Positions 9,705-19,576 of a stretch of 64,000 nucleotides of DNA are shown piece by piece. Where the stretch lies: positions 1 to 64,000 of the forward strand of contig CANMFE010000001.1 in NCBI GenBank assembly GCA_947497085.1, in the 5' to 3' direction. Numbering within the stretch: the first letter of the stretch is position 1; each line of letters opens with the position of its first letter. The translations under genes and the position numbers were made by a program. This DNA comes from an uncultured Sphingomonadaceae bacterium. GTDB lineage: Bacteria; Pseudomonadota; Alphaproteobacteria; Sphingomonadales; Sphingomonadaceae. The notes beneath the pieces are model-generated. The model did no database searches, was not told the DNA's origin, and saw nothing but the letters and a program-made list of their open reading frames with translations.

Positions 9705-11402
9705 GTGACTAGCACGACCGCCGGCGAGGCGCCTCAAAAACCGGGTTTCCGCAAGCTGATTGTCTCATTGGGGCAGCGCAAGACAGGTATCATGTTCGTA
9801 TTCGGGTTTTCTGCAGGGTTGCCCTATGCCCTGCTGCTCGGGACACTTTACGCATGGTTGTCCGACGCAAAGGTCGATCTGGAGACCATGGGTGTGTTCT
9901 CGCTCATCGGCCTTGCCTATGCATTCAAATTCCTATGGTCGCCGGTTGTGGATCGGCTGAAATTGCCGCTGCTGAATAAACTCGGACGGCGCAAAAGCTG
10001 GCTTATTCCTGCACAGTTTCTGCTGGGCGCTATCTTCATCGTGCTTTCCACACTCAATCCGCAAACCTCGCTGGGCTGGTTTTCGTTACTCGCAGGTTTC
10101 GGCGCTTTTGCATCGGCCACGCAGGATGTGGTGATTGATGCATGGCGCGTTGATGTGGCGGATGAGGTTGCGACCGTCGATATGCTTTCCACTGTTTATC
10201 AGCTTGGATACCGGATTGCGGCTCTTGTTGGCGGCGCACTGGCGCTGTTTCTGGCAGATGCCTATGACTGGCCTTTTGTCTATTTCCTGATGGGGCTTGT
10301 CATGCTGGCTGTTGGCTGTGTCACATTTTTTGCGCCGGATACCGAAGCTGCTATTGTCAAAGCGGAAAATGACGAACTGCGCCAACCCGGATCGCTGGAC
10401 CCGAAAATCCGTTCTACAGCACTGATGATGGTTGGTTTGCTATGGGGCTGGGCACTGTTCACGGTGATCCGTTTCATGATTGCATCACTGGGTTCAGACC
10501 CTGATCTCAGGCCGGACTCTGTTGAATTCATTAAGTATCAGGGCCCCATTATTGTTATCGCCACGGTCATCTTGCCTGCGATTATCTCTGCTGTGCTCGA
10601 ATATTGGCGGCGGACCGGAAAACATGTGATTCATGAAGCCGTGGAAGTACAGAGTGCGGCGGACCGCATTGTCGATCATGGCTATCGTGCACTGCTGTTG
10701 CCGCTCACTGATATAATCGGGCGTCTTGGCTGGGCGGCGATACTCGTGCTGGCACTCATCCTTTCTTACCGCATTACTGACACGATCTGGGGTTCTTTTG
10801 CCTACCCATTCTATCTCAACGAGCTTGAATATACGAAAAGCGAGGTTGCGGTAGCGTCCAAATTCTTCGGGGTTGGGATGACCATGCTCGGCATTGCACT
10901 TGGCGGAATACTGTTCACTTTTATCGGCCGTATGGCGACGCTGACATTGGGCGCTGTAACCGCGGCGGCCAGTAACCTGCTCTATGCTGATCTTGCATCG
11001 GGCGGCCGCGCTATGGACATTGTAGGCTATTATTCCGGTTTCACATGGCTGGTCGGCCTGTTCGGGCAGGATGAGCGCATGTCACGGTTGATGCTGGCGA
11101 TTACGGGCGAAAATCTGGCCGGCGGTCTCGCGGGTGCAGCCTTTGTGGCCTATCTCTCATCGATTACGAGCAAGACATATAGCGCAGTGCAATATGCCCT
11201 GCTGTCGTCGCTGACATTTCTTGTGGGCACATTGGGCCGGGGCGCGCTGGGCGAGATGATTGAGCGCGAGGGTTACTACAATATCTTTTTGTTTACTGCC
11301 TCGCTCGGCCTATTGGCGGTTGCGCTATGTATAGTCGAGTGGATTCGTGTGAAGCGCCAGGGGAAGTCTGGCGCAGGTGTACCGGCGGCAGGCAAGCTCT
11401 AA
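9705..11402 (+). CDS. ampG: AmpG-like MFS permease (muropeptide transporter family)
   Basis: A polytopic MFS protein of 565 residues that resembles AmpG, the inner-membrane importer of GlcNAc-anhydroMurNAc peptides in peptidoglycan recycling. The N-terminal region FVFGFSAGLPYALLLGTLYAWLSD and the later ATQDVVIDAWRVD are hallmark AmpG-type sequences. A long central loop near residues 210-320 separates two six-helix halves. The start is GTG at 9705, preceded by GTGGAG. Its last four bases overlap the end of folC on the other strand. Other recycling genes are not adjacent, so substrate assignment rests on homology. Confidence 0.82.
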   Translation: MTSTTAGEAPQKPGFRKLIVSLGQRKTGIMFVFGFSAGLPYALLLGTLYAWLSDAKVDLETMGVFSLIGLAYAFKFLWSPVVDRLKLPLLNKLGRRKSWLIPAQFLLGAIFIVLSTLNPQTSLGWFSLLAGFGAFASATQDVVIDAWRVDVADEVATVDMLSTVYQLGYRIAALVGGALALFLADAYDWPFVYFLMGLVMLAVGCVTFFAPDTEAAIVKAENDELRQPGSLDPKIRSTALMMVGLLWGWALFTVIRFMIASLGSDPDLRPDSVEFIKYQGPIIVIATVILPAIISAVLEYWRRTGKHVIHEAVEVQSAADRIVDHGYRALLLPLTDIIGRLGWAAILVLALILSYRITDTIWGSFAYPFYLNELEYTKSEVAVASKFFGVGMTMLGIALGGILFTFIGRMATLTLGAVTAAASNLLYADLASGGRAMDIVGYYSGFTWLVGLFGQDERMSRLMLAITGENLAGGLAGAAFVAYLSSITSKTYSAVQYALLSSLTFLVGTLGRGALGEMIEREGYYNIFLFTASLGLLAVALCIVEWIRVKRQGKSGAGVPAAGKL

Positions 11403-12730
11403 ACCGGCTCCTGCCTGTTGGCTTTCAGCACTTCACCTGCAAGATAAAGTGATCCCGCAATCAGGACGTGGTCGCCGGGTGCCGCATCAATGGATGCAAG
11501 AGCAGCAGCGACATTTGTATGGCTACACACTTCCATCCCGGCCTTATCAGCAGTTGGTGCGAACGCTTCGGCACCATGGAATTCATGGCCGGGCACAGGC
11601 ACGTGATGGATGGATTTCAGATGCGGTATGAGCGGAGCGATAATAGCCGACGGATCCTTGTTGGAAAGCATGCCCAGGATCAGGTGTACGGGCGCATCCA
11701 GTTTGTAAAAATGCGCACCCAGAGCCACTCCAGCATCGGCATTATGCCCGCCATCCAGCCATATCGGATTCTTGCTGCCCAGCTTGTGTGTCAAAGGCCC
11801 ATCCGCAAGGCGCTGCAACCGTGCGGGCCAGTCGGCCCATTCCACCATCGCGGCGAATGCGCTTTCGGGAATGTGCAGCTTATCCTGATGCCGGAGCATG
11901 GCAATGGCCAGCACGGCATTGTCGGCTTGGTGGGCGCCTGCCATGCGGGGCAGGGGAAGCGACATCTTGCCGCGTGCATCCCGGTAATGCAGGGCATTAT
12001 CATAGGTGACTGCATCCCATGCCTCACCACGCGGCAAAACGTGCGCGCCGACTTTACGGGCCTGGGCAGCGATGGTTTCATGCATGGAAAGCGCATATTT
12101 TTGCGTCACAAGCGGCACATCTTGTTTGGCTATACCTGCTTTTTCAAAGGCGATCCGGTCCATTGGCGCGAAAGGCACACCATCTTCTTCGCTGAGCAGA
12201 AATGCTTCATGGTCGATGCCCAGGCTGGCGATGCCGCATATTGCAGGGTTTTTCACGACATTGGTGGCGTCAAGACGTCCGCCAAGCCCGACCTCGAGTA
12301 TCACGGCATCGGCAGAATTCTCTGTAAAAGCAAGCAGTGCCGCAGCTGTTGTCACCTCAAAAAAGCTGGGATTGATGTCATCTGCATGATCCAGGACGCG
12401 CGACAGCGTCTCTGCCAGCTTATCATCATCAATCAACTGTCCCGCGACACGGATACGTTCGTTGAAACGGACCAGATGCGGGCTGGTAAAGACATGTGCG
12501 GTGTGCCCCGACGCCTCAATCGCGGCGCGCAGGAATGCGCAGGTGGAACCCTTGCCATTGGTTCCGGCAACATGAAAAACGGGAGGCAGCTTGTCTTGTG
12601 GGTTGCCCAGCGCCTTAAGCAGCGCAGTAATCCGCTCCAGGCCCAGCACATCGCGCCCGGGTGACAGATTTTTCAGCCGGTCAAGTTGTGCCTGTACGGC
12701 GGCATTATCGGATATTGCACCGTCGGCCAT
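11399..12730 (-). CDS. folC: Bifunctional dihydrofolate synthase / folylpolyglutamate synthase
   Basis: This adds glutamate to dihydropteroate and to folates in the cytoplasm. The ATP-binding loop VAGTNGKGSTCAFL lies near residue 53. The Mur-ligase-type central region has LEVGLGGRLDATN and SLGIDHEAFL, and the C-terminal domain begins near WLDGGHNADAG. Length, 443 residues, is typical. It is last in the minus-strand trp-accD-folC block, about 20 bp after accD, an order also known from other proteobacteria. It ends four bases into the convergent ampG gene. Confidence 0.94.
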   Translation of the reverse strand: MADGAISDNAAVQAQLDRLKNLSPGRDVLGLERITALLKALGNPQDKLPPVFHVAGTNGKGSTCAFLRAAIEASGHTAHVFTSPHLVRFNERIRVAGQLIDDDKLAETLSRVLDHADDINPSFFEVTTAAALLAFTENSADAVILEVGLGGRLDATNVVKNPAICGIASLGIDHEAFLLSEEDGVPFAPMDRIAFEKAGIAKQDVPLVTQKYALSMHETIAAQARKVGAHVLPRGEAWDAVTYDNALHYRDARGKMSLPLPRMAGAHQADNAVLAIAMLRHQDKLHIPESAFAAMVEWADWPARLQRLADGPLTHKLGSKNPIWLDGGHNADAGVALGAHFYKLDAPVHLILGMLSNKDPSAIIAPLIPHLKSIHHVPVPGHEFHGAEAFAPTADKAGMEVCSHTNVAAALASIDAAPGDHVLIAGSLYLAGEVLKANRQEPV

Positions 12731-12751
12731 CTGGAATTCCGGTTATATGTA

Positions 12752-13606
12752 TCAGGCGGCCTTGATGCCGCCCATGGTGTAATCAATCACACTTGCCAGC
12801 TTGTCACGCAAATCCTTGCGGTGCACCACCATATCAATCATCCCGTGATCGAGCAGATATTCCGCGCGCTGGAATCCTTCGGGCAGTTTTTCGCGGATCG
12901 TATCCTGAATCACGCGCTGGCCGGCAAAACCAATCAGCGCGCCGGGTTCGGCAATCTGGATATCACCCAGCATGGCATAGCTGGCCGTGACCCCGCCGGT
13001 GGTGGGATCGGTCAGGACAACGATATAGGGCAGGCCTGCCGCGCGCATCTGGTTAATCGCCACCGTCGCCTTGGGCATCTGCATCAGCGACAAGATGCCT
13101 TCCTGCATCCGTGCGCCGCCCGCAGCGGTGAAAATGATATACGGGCATTTCTTTTCAATGGCATGGTTCACCCCATCAACAAAGGCCGCCCCCACGGCAA
13201 GGCCCATGGAACCGCCCATAAAGCCGAATTCCTGTACGCCCATGACGACCGGATGGTCATGAACGGTGCCACTGGCATTGGTCAGGGCATCGGGGTAATC
13301 ATTATCTGCCATCGCCGCTTTCATGCGGTCTGCATATTTTTTGCTATCCTTGAACTTGAGCGGATCGCTCTGCACTTCCGGTGCTTCGAGCACTTTCCAG
13401 CTGCCTTCATCAAGTATCTGCATGAACCGCGCAGTCGCGCCAATGCGGCCATGATGGTCGCACATCGGGCAAACGGACTGATTCTCTTCAAATTCCTTCA
13501 GAAACACCATTTCATGGCAGTTTTTGCACTTGTGCCAGAGATTGTCTTCGGTCTCGCGCTTGGCGATAAAGGGAATGGCGTTGCGGACTTTGCTGAACCA
13601 GCTCAT
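12752..13606 (-). CDS. accD: Acetyl-CoA carboxylase carboxyltransferase subunit beta
   Basis: The beta half of the carboxyltransferase that forms malonyl-CoA for fatty acid synthesis. The N-terminal zinc ribbon has Cys27, Cys30, Cys46 and Cys49 (CKNC and CPMC). The crotonase-fold domain that follows contains [12 protein letters not shown] and [17 protein letters not shown] lies nine bases before the ATG at 13606. It is placed between trpA and folC on the same strand, probably in one transcript. Length, 284 residues, is normal. Confidence 0.96.
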   Translation of the reverse strand: MSWFSKVRNAIPFIAKRETEDNLWHKCKNCHEMVFLKEFEENQSVCPMCDHHGRIGATARFMQILDEGSWKVLEAPEVQSDPLKFKDSKKYADRMKAAMADNDYPDALTNASGTVHDHPVVMGVQEFGFMGGSMGLAVGAAFVDGVNHAIEKKCPYIIFTAAGGARMQEGILSLMQMPKATVAINQMRAAGLPYIVVLTDPTTGGVTASYAMLGDIQIAEPGALIGFAGQRVIQDTIREKLPEGFQRAEYLLDHGMIDMVVHRKDLRDKLASVIDYTMGGIKAA

Positions 13607-13624
13607 GGGGATTATCCTTGCAAA

Positions 13625-14407
13625 TTATTTCCTGGCGGCATGTATAGCCGATGACAGGCTTTTTACATAGCCGTGAACATGTGGTGCGGCATTGCTGCCA
13701 TGCTCGGCGATAATTTCGACAATGGCAGAGCCAACAACCACGCCATCTGCCGTTCTGGCAACTGCCGCAGCCTGATCCGGGGTGCGGATGCCGAAACCCA
13801 CGGCGATCGGCAGGTCAGTTTGTGATTTGAGTGCGGCAACGGCGTCTTCAATACTGGCCTGTGCAGCCTGCTGCTTGCCAGTGACGCCCGCCACCGAAAC
13901 ATAATAGAGAAAGCCGGTTGCGCCTTCCAGAACCGCTGGAAGCCGTTCAGAATCGGTTGTCGGCGTGGCAAGACGGACATTGGCAATGTCGGCACTACGC
14001 AATGCGGGACCAAGCACATCGTCTTCCTCAGCGGGAATATCAACACAGATAATGCCGTCCACACCTGCATCGGTGCAGGCATCCGCAAACCACTGCGCCC
14101 CGCGCCGCACCATCGGATTGGCATAGCCCATCAGGATAAGCGGCACATTCGGGTGCCGGACACGAAAATCCTTGGCAATGGCAAAGATGTCGGCGGTTTT
14201 TGTGCCCGCAGCGAGACTGCGCAAATTGGCAAGCTGGATTGCCGGGCCATCCGCCATGGGATCGGTAAACGGCATGCCAAGCTCGATTATATCCGCACCG
14301 CCTTCGACCAGTGCGTCAAGATTGGCTGCCGTGTCGCCGTCACCTGCCGTGATAAATGCGACAAGCGCTGCGCGGTCAGATAGGAATGATTTGGAAAGAC
14401 GGGTCAC
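13625..14407 (-). CDS. trpA: Tryptophan synthase alpha chain
   Basis: This cleaves indole-3-glycerol phosphate to indole, which tunnels to TrpB. The catalytic Glu is near residue 42 and the catalytic Asp near 53 ([15 protein letters not shown]). The phosphate-binding region [10 protein letters not shown] is near 190. The reading frame is open further upstream, but GTG at 14407 overlaps the trpB stop as GTGA, giving 260 residues and strong translational coupling in the trpF-trpB-trpA block. Confidence 0.95.
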   Translation of the reverse strand: MTRLSKSFLSDRAALVAFITAGDGDTAANLDALVEGGADIIELGMPFTDPMADGPAIQLANLRSLAAGTKTADIFAIAKDFRVRHPNVPLILMGYANPMVRRGAQWFADACTDAGVDGIICVDIPAEEDDVLGPALRSADIANVRLATPTTDSERLPAVLEGATGFLYYVSVAGVTGKQQAAQASIEDAVAALKSQTDLPIAVGFGIRTPDQAAAVARTADGVVVGSAIVEIIAEHGSNAAPHVHGYVKSLSSAIHAARK

Positions 14408-15645
14408 ATTTCCACTCCCAGCGCATCCGCAACAGTGAAAATATCTTTGTCCCCGCGGCCGCACAGATTGGCGAGGATGATTTTGTCCTTACCCATTTCA
14501 GCGGCACGTTTCACCACAGCGGATATCGCATGGCTGGGTTCCAGCGCGGGGATAATGCCTTCGGTCCGGCACAGCTGCTGGAACGCGGCCAGTGCATCCT
14601 CATCAGTGCAGCTATCATATTCAACGCGGCCAATATCGCTGAGCCAGCTATGCTCCGGGCCGATACCGGGATAGTCAAGGCCTGCGCTGATCGAATGCGC
14701 TTCGTCAATCTGCCCGTCCTCATCCTGTAACAGATAGGTTTTATTGCCATGCAAAATACCCGGCTCTCCGCCTGCGAGCGAGGCCGCGTGCTTCTTTTTG
14801 AGGCCTTCGCCCGCCGCTTCAATGCCGAGCATGGCCACGTCCGCATCATCCAGAAACGGGTGAAACAAGCCAATCGCATTCGATCCACCACCAATGGCCG
14901 CAACCAGCAGGTCAGGGAGGCGGCCTGTACGTTCCATCATTTGCCCGCGCGCCTCGCGGCCGATCACACTCTGAAAATCGCGAACCAGCTCGGGATAGGG
15001 ATGCGGGCCTGCCGCCGTACCGATAATATAGAATGTGTCATGCACATTGGCGACCCAGTCGCGCAGTGCCTCGTTCATCGCGTCTTTCAGTGTGCGGGCA
15101 CCGCTTTCCACGCCAATGACTTCCGCGCCGAGCAGCTTCATGCGAAATACATTGGGCTGTTGCCGTTCCATATCGCGCGCGCCCATGTAAATCACACAGG
15201 GCAGACCAAAGCGGGCGCAGACTGTTGCGGTGGCCACGCCATGTTGTCCCGCGCCGGTTTCAGCGATTATCCGTGTCTTGCCCATGCGCTTTGCGAGCAA
15301 TATCTGGCCAATGCAATTATTGATCTTGTGTGCACCGGTATGGTTGAGTTCGTCGCGTTTGAACCAGATCTGAGCGCCTTTGCCTTCAGGTGCGTTGCTG
15401 CGTACATCCTCGGTTAGGCGCTCGGCATAATAAAGCGGGCTGGGGCGGCCGACATAATGTTCGAGCAGATCGTCAAACTCGGCCTTGAAAGCCGGGTCAG
15501 CCTTGGCCGCGTTATAATGCTTTTCCAGATCTAGCACGAGCGGCATCAGTGTTTCGGCGACATAGCGGCCGCCAAAGTCGCCAAAATGTCCGCGTTCATC
15601 GGGCTGGCTGCGATAGGAATTGGGGGGATTTTGTGTTTCTGTCAT
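14404..15645 (-). CDS. trpB: Tryptophan synthase beta chain
   Basis: A PLP enzyme that condenses indole with serine to form tryptophan. The PLP lysine lies in HKINNCIGQ, the [12 protein letters not shown] loop follows, and the glycine-rich GGGSNAIG phosphate-binding loop is in the C-terminal half. The ATG at 15645 overlaps the trpF stop as ATGA. An ATG-less upstream extension to 15666 is ignored. At 413 residues it is a standard TrpB1. Confidence 0.96.
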   Translation of the reverse strand: MTETQNPPNSYRSQPDERGHFGDFGGRYVAETLMPLVLDLEKHYNAAKADPAFKAEFDDLLEHYVGRPSPLYYAERLTEDVRSNAPEGKGAQIWFKRDELNHTGAHKINNCIGQILLAKRMGKTRIIAETGAGQHGVATATVCARFGLPCVIYMGARDMERQQPNVFRMKLLGAEVIGVESGARTLKDAMNEALRDWVANVHDTFYIIGTAAGPHPYPELVRDFQSVIGREARGQMMERTGRLPDLLVAAIGGGSNAIGLFHPFLDDADVAMLGIEAAGEGLKKKHAASLAGGEPGILHGNKTYLLQDEDGQIDEAHSISAGLDYPGIGPEHSWLSDIGRVEYDSCTDEDALAAFQQLCRTEGIIPALEPSHAISAVVKRAAEMGKDKIILANLCGRGDKDIFTVADALGVEM

Positions 15646-16271
15646 AGCTGCCGCACGGCTTGGCAAAAGGCATGGATTTTGTCCACATCTTTCACGCCGG
15701 GCGCAGATTCAACGCCAGAAGATACATCCACCAACGGTGCACCGGTCTGGCGAATGGCATCGGCGACATTATCGGGCGACAAGCCGCCTGCCAGGCCCCA
15801 TGCATAACCGGGCTCAAAATCATGCAGCAGCGTCCAGTCGGCCGCTTCACCATTGCCGCCAGGCAATTTTTTGGCAGGGGCATCGAACAGGATGCGGTCT
15901 GCAACGCCTTCAAACCGTTTATTGCGTTCAAGCGTGCCTGCGTCCTTAAGGCCGACAGCTTTCCATACTTCCAGCCCAGTTTTCTTTTTAACCAGGCCTA
16001 TCCATTCGGGTGTTTCCCGGCCATGGAACTGGATAATATCCGGTTTTACCATGTCGATGGCTTGCCCTGTTGTTTGCGGATCGGCATTGACAAGCAACTG
16101 CACGACCTTGGCCTTGCCCTGCGCTATTTCACGTAACTCGGCGGCTTTGTGAAAAGGTACATGGCGTGCGCTATCGGGAAAATACACCATACCGATATGG
16201 GTTGCCCCTGCATCGATGGCGGCTTCTATGGTCTCAGGGTGCGACAGCCCGCAAATTTTTATCTGGGTCAT
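15642..16271 (-). CDS. trpF: Phosphoribosylanthranilate isomerase
   Basis: A small TIM-barrel enzyme of tryptophan synthesis that performs the Amadori rearrangement of phosphoribosylanthranilate. The general base Cys7 is in KICGL and the catalytic Asp130 in RILFD. The C-terminal phosphate-binding segment contains DVSSGVES and PGVKD. Length, 209 residues, is normal. It lies nine bases downstream of pyrF and overlaps trpB by four bases, so it is the first trp gene of the block. Confidence 0.95.
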   Translation of the reverse strand: MTQIKICGLSHPETIEAAIDAGATHIGMVYFPDSARHVPFHKAAELREIAQGKAKVVQLLVNADPQTTGQAIDMVKPDIIQFHGRETPEWIGLVKKKTGLEVWKAVGLKDAGTLERNKRFEGVADRILFDAPAKKLPGGNGEAADWTLLHDFEPGYAWGLAGGLSPDNVADAIRQTGAPLVDVSSGVESAPGVKDVDKIHAFCQAVRQL

Positions 16272-16279
16272 AATGATAT

Positions 16280-16954
16280 TTACAGTGTGGCTTCAATGGC
16301 TCGGGCTGCGTCGACGGGACTATCCGCTTTGGAAATAGGACGGCCTATGACCAGTATCGATGCCCCATTATCGCGCGCCTGGCGCGGTGTGACCGTTCGC
16401 TTCTGATCGCTGGCCTTGCCGCCGCCGGGGCGAAGACCAGGCACAACAAAAAACCCGCTTTTCCAGTTTTTCTTGGCCGCTTTTACTTCATGGCCGGAAC
16501 AGACAATGCCATCGAGGCCTGCTTCCTGTGCCAGATCGGCGAGCCGTGCCACCTGGTCATGCGCGCTGCCGTTATAGCCGACGCGTGTCATATCATCATC
16601 ATCCAGACTGGTCAGCAGGGTGACACCAACAACCTTGGTATGGCTTCCAGCTGCGGCTTTGGCATCTTCCATCATGGCGCGCCCACCTGCGGCATGCACG
16701 GTGACAATAGCGGGTTCCAGCACATGAATGGCCTGCATCGCGGCGGCCACGGTATTTGGAATGTCATGCAATTTCAGGTCAAGGAAAACAGGCAGGCCCA
16801 GATGGCTGATTTCATGTACACCGTGATGGCCATGGGCGCAGAAAAATTCGAGACCCAGCTTGACCCCGCCAATATGGTCATGCGCGGATTTCACGAGTGC
16901 GACCGCCCGATCAAGCGAAGGCGTATCAACGGCTAGATAGATCGGGTTGGACAC
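16280..16954 (-). CDS. pyrF: Orotidine 5'-phosphate decarboxylase
   Basis: The last step of UMP synthesis. The catalytic charge network DLKLHD is at residues 59-64, with a preceding LAVDTP strand and a late PGLRPGG loop for phosphate binding. The start is GTG at 16954. It is 21 bp downstream of lapA and nine bp upstream of trpF. This pyrF-trpF adjacency is common in alphaproteobacteria. Length, 224 residues, is typical of the short bacterial group. Confidence 0.95.
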   Translation of the reverse strand: MSNPIYLAVDTPSLDRAVALVKSAHDHIGGVKLGLEFFCAHGHHGVHEISHLGLPVFLDLKLHDIPNTVAAAMQAIHVLEPAIVTVHAAGGRAMMEDAKAAAGSHTKVVGVTLLTSLDDDDMTRVGYNGSAHDQVARLADLAQEAGLDGIVCSGHEVKAAKKNWKSGFFVVPGLRPGGGKASDQKRTVTPRQARDNGASILVIGRPISKADSPVDAARAIEATL

Positions 16955-16974
16955 ATGTGGCCTTTCTGCAGGGC

Positions 16975-17286
16975 TTAGACGGAAGAAAGCGGACTATTGT
17001 CCGTATTTGCAACTTCCTCAGGCTTGGAATCAAGCGGTTTTGTGGGTGGAATAGCGGTCTGTGCCTCAAGGCTTGCAATACGGCGCTTCAGCCGCCAGCG
17101 TAGTGTCCTGTAATATAACCATAATGGTACAAAACCCAGCAGGAAGGCGGCAATAATATATGTCGCCACACGTGCGTTCAGGATGATAAAACCAAGATCC
17201 AGATCAATCCTCTGTTCATTGCTCCACCAGAACAGAAACAGCGCCACAAATACGAGGAATGTCAGCAATGTCTTCAAGAAAATCAT
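16975..17286 (-). CDS. lapA: LapA family small membrane protein (DUF1049)
   Basis: A 103-residue inner-membrane protein with two hydrophobic segments, about residues 2-22 and 37-59, and a cytoplasmic C-terminal helix (YYRTLRWRLKRRIASLE). This matches LapA/DUF1049. In E. coli LapA works with LapB in lipopolysaccharide assembly control; no lapB is seen here. It heads the pyrF-trp-accD-folC block. Confidence 0.8.
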   Translation of the reverse strand: MIFLKTLLTFLVFVALFLFWWSNEQRIDLDLGFIILNARVATYIIAAFLLGFVPLWLYYRTLRWRLKRRIASLEAQTAIPPTKPLDSKPEEVANTDNSPLSSV

Positions 17287-17368
17287 GTTACGGCCACCCT
17301 GTTGTCAGTGAGTTCCTTTGCTGTCGATAACAACACCATACAGATAGCGCGGCGACACGCAAAACATT

Positions 17369-18670
17369 TTAACTTTTGAAAACGCGGTCGAAAATCGTGT
17401 CGACATGCTTGAAATGGTAATCAAGGTTGAATTTGTCCTCAAGCTCGGCTTCGCTCATCTTTGCGGAAACGTCGTTATCGTTTTTGAGCAGTTCGAGCAG
17501 TGACAGCGCGCCATCCGATTCCCATACTTTCATCGCGTTGCGCTGAACGATACGGTAAGCGTCCTCGCGGCTGATCCCCGCCTGCGTGAGCGCGAGCAAT
17601 ACGCGCTGTGAATGCACCAGCCCGCCCATACGGTCGAGATTTTTCTGCATCCGTTCAGGATATACGACCAGTTTCTCGACAACACCCGTAAGGCGGTGCA
17701 GGGCAAAGTCGAGCGTAATGGTGGCATCGGGGCCGATATATCGCTCGACCGAGCTGTGTGAAATATCACGTTCGTGCCACAGCGCGACATTTTCCATGGC
17801 AGGCAGGGCATAGCTGCGCACCATGCGGGCAAGGCCGGTCAGATTCTCGGTGAGCACAGGGTTGCGCTTGTGCGGCATTGCGGAAGAGCCTTTTTGCCCG
17901 GGCGAGAAATATTCCTCGGCTTCCAGCACTTCAGTGCGTTGCAGATGGCGCACTTCGGTCGCCAAGCGTTCAATGCTTGAGGCGATGACTGCAAGTGCCG
18001 CGAAATACGCAGCATGGCGGTCACGCGGAATGACCTGTGTCGACACAGGCTCAATTTCAAGGCCCATCTTCTTTGCAACATGCGCTTCGACGCGTGGATC
18101 GATATTGGCAAATGTACCCACTGCACCGCTGACAGCACAGGTAGCGATTTCGCGGCGTGCCTCGACCAGCCGCTCGCGTCCGCGTGCAAATTCGGCATAG
18201 GCCTGTGCAAGTTTGAGTCCAAAAGTTGTGGGTTCGGCATGAATACCGTGGCTACGGCCGATTGTGGCGGTATATTTATGTTCTTCCGCGCGGGCTTTAA
18301 GCGCGGCGAGCAGAGCGTCCATTTTCTCCAGCAATATATCTGTTGCGCGGACGAGCTGCACCGACAGGCAGGTATCAAGCACGTCGCTGCTGGTCATGCC
18401 CTGGTGCATGAAACGTGCTTCTTCGCCAACATGTTCGGCAACATTGGTCAAAAACGCGATGACATCATGTTTGACTTCGGCTTCGATCGTGTCGATCCGG
18501 TCGACTTCAAATGCGCCTTTTTCCCATATCGCCTTCGCCGCGCTTTTGGGAACTACCCCCAATTCGGCCAAGGAATCGGTGGCATGTGCCTCAATTTCGA
18601 ACCAGATACGAAATTTCGATTCCGGTTCCCAGATGGCTGTCATTTCCGGGCGGGCATAGCGAGGGACCAT
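17369..18670 (-). CDS. purB: Adenylosuccinate lyase
   Basis: This fumarase-superfamily enzyme catalyses two steps of purine synthesis: cleavage of SAICAR and of adenylosuccinate. The superfamily signature SSAMPHKRNP is at residues 262-271, the TSSDVLDT loop near 93-100 and the catalytic His at 141 (GRSHG). The protein begins MVPRYARPEM, as in most bacterial PurB, which supports the ATG at 18670. Length, 433 residues, is normal. About 80 bp separate it from lapA downstream. Confidence 0.95.
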   Translation of the reverse strand: MVPRYARPEMTAIWEPESKFRIWFEIEAHATDSLAELGVVPKSAAKAIWEKGAFEVDRIDTIEAEVKHDVIAFLTNVAEHVGEEARFMHQGMTSSDVLDTCLSVQLVRATDILLEKMDALLAALKARAEEHKYTATIGRSHGIHAEPTTFGLKLAQAYAEFARGRERLVEARREIATCAVSGAVGTFANIDPRVEAHVAKKMGLEIEPVSTQVIPRDRHAAYFAALAVIASSIERLATEVRHLQRTEVLEAEEYFSPGQKGSSAMPHKRNPVLTENLTGLARMVRSYALPAMENVALWHERDISHSSVERYIGPDATITLDFALHRLTGVVEKLVVYPERMQKNLDRMGGLVHSQRVLLALTQAGISREDAYRIVQRNAMKVWESDGALSLLELLKNDNDVSAKMSEAELEDKFNLDYHFKHVDTIFDRVFKS

Positions 18671-18757
18671 GGGAACTCCTGTCAGGGTAAAGGCTGGATT
18701 CGTTTTGTCTGGCTAGCGGCTAGCAGGACAGGCACTAAAATTAAAGCGTCTTGAAAG

Positions 18758-19486
18758 TTATATCAGCCCTTTGCTGCGCAGACTTACATGCCCTTCCTTG
18801 CCGATAATGACATGGTCATGCACTGATATGCCTAATCGCCGCCCGGCATCGGAAATTTCCCGGGTAATGGCAATATCCTGCTTGCTTGGCGATGGATTGC
18901 CACTGGGGTGATTGTGAACAAGGATTAGCGATACCGCGCCAAGGTCAAGTGCACGCTTGATGACCTGACGTGTATATATGGCCGCCTGATCGACTGAACC
19001 ATCGCCCATATGCTCGTCGCGGATCAGCATATTTTTGCTATTCAGGAACAACACCCGCACGCGCTCAACCGTCAGATGTGCCATGTCGGCACGCAGATAA
19101 TCCAGTAAGGCGGCCCAGCCGCTTAGAATGGGCTGCCCTTTAACCGGTTCGTGTATCAGGCGCAGCGCGGATACCTGCGCTATTTTCAGCGCGGCCACGC
19201 TGGTTTCGCCCATGCCATTGACTGCAAGCAGGCTATCGGAAGGCGCAGAAAGCACACCCGCTAGACCGCCAAATTCGGCAATCAGCTGTTTGGCCAATGG
19301 CTTTGTATCGCGCCGCGGAATGGCAAGCGCCAGCAGATATTCAATAAGTTCATGGTCCAGCAAAGCATCATTTGCACCTCGCAGCAGACGTTCACGTAGC
19401 CGTGCCCGGTGGCCTGCGCCTGTATGCATCCTGTCTTTTGGCTTGGGCGGCAAACTGTCCATATCCTTATCATAGTGCAGAACCAT
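18758..19486 (-). CDS. radC: RadC/MPN domain JAMM-family protein
   Basis: An N-terminal helix-hairpin-helix-like region (LAGVLSAPSDSLLAVNGMG) is followed by a C-terminal MPN domain with the JAMM zinc motif HNHPSGNPSPSKQD. The fold is that of a zinc metalloprotease, but the real role of chromosomal RadC remains unresolved despite its historical DNA-repair name. The start is ambiguous: Met at 19486 or a later Met-Asp-Ser at 19462. Its start region faces that of the ydbH-like gene, so the two are divergently transcribed across about 90 bp. Confidence 0.88.
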   Translation of the reverse strand: MVLHYDKDMDSLPPKPKDRMHTGAGHRARLRERLLRGANDALLDHELIEYLLALAIPRRDTKPLAKQLIAEFGGLAGVLSAPSDSLLAVNGMGETSVAALKIAQVSALRLIHEPVKGQPILSGWAALLDYLRADMAHLTVERVRVLFLNSKNMLIRDEHMGDGSVDQAAIYTRQVIKRALDLGAVSLILVHNHPSGNPSPSKQDIAITREISDAGRRLGISVHDHVIIGKEGHVSLRSKGLI

Positions 19487-19576
19487 ATCAGCGCAACAGG
19501 CGTAAATAACACGTTATTTTTTTGCACATCACAATGTGTGATTGCACTTGCCGAAATGCAGGAGCATATTCGCCAT

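Noticed and set aside
11468..12664. 398-codon plus-strand frame
   Set aside because: It lies entirely antisense to folC, whose motifs are intact, and has no recognisable protein features.
18690..18735. Hairpin-like GCTAGC repeats upstream of purB as terminator of radC
   Set aside because: The stem is short and imperfect and lacks a T-run. It is not supported as a terminator.
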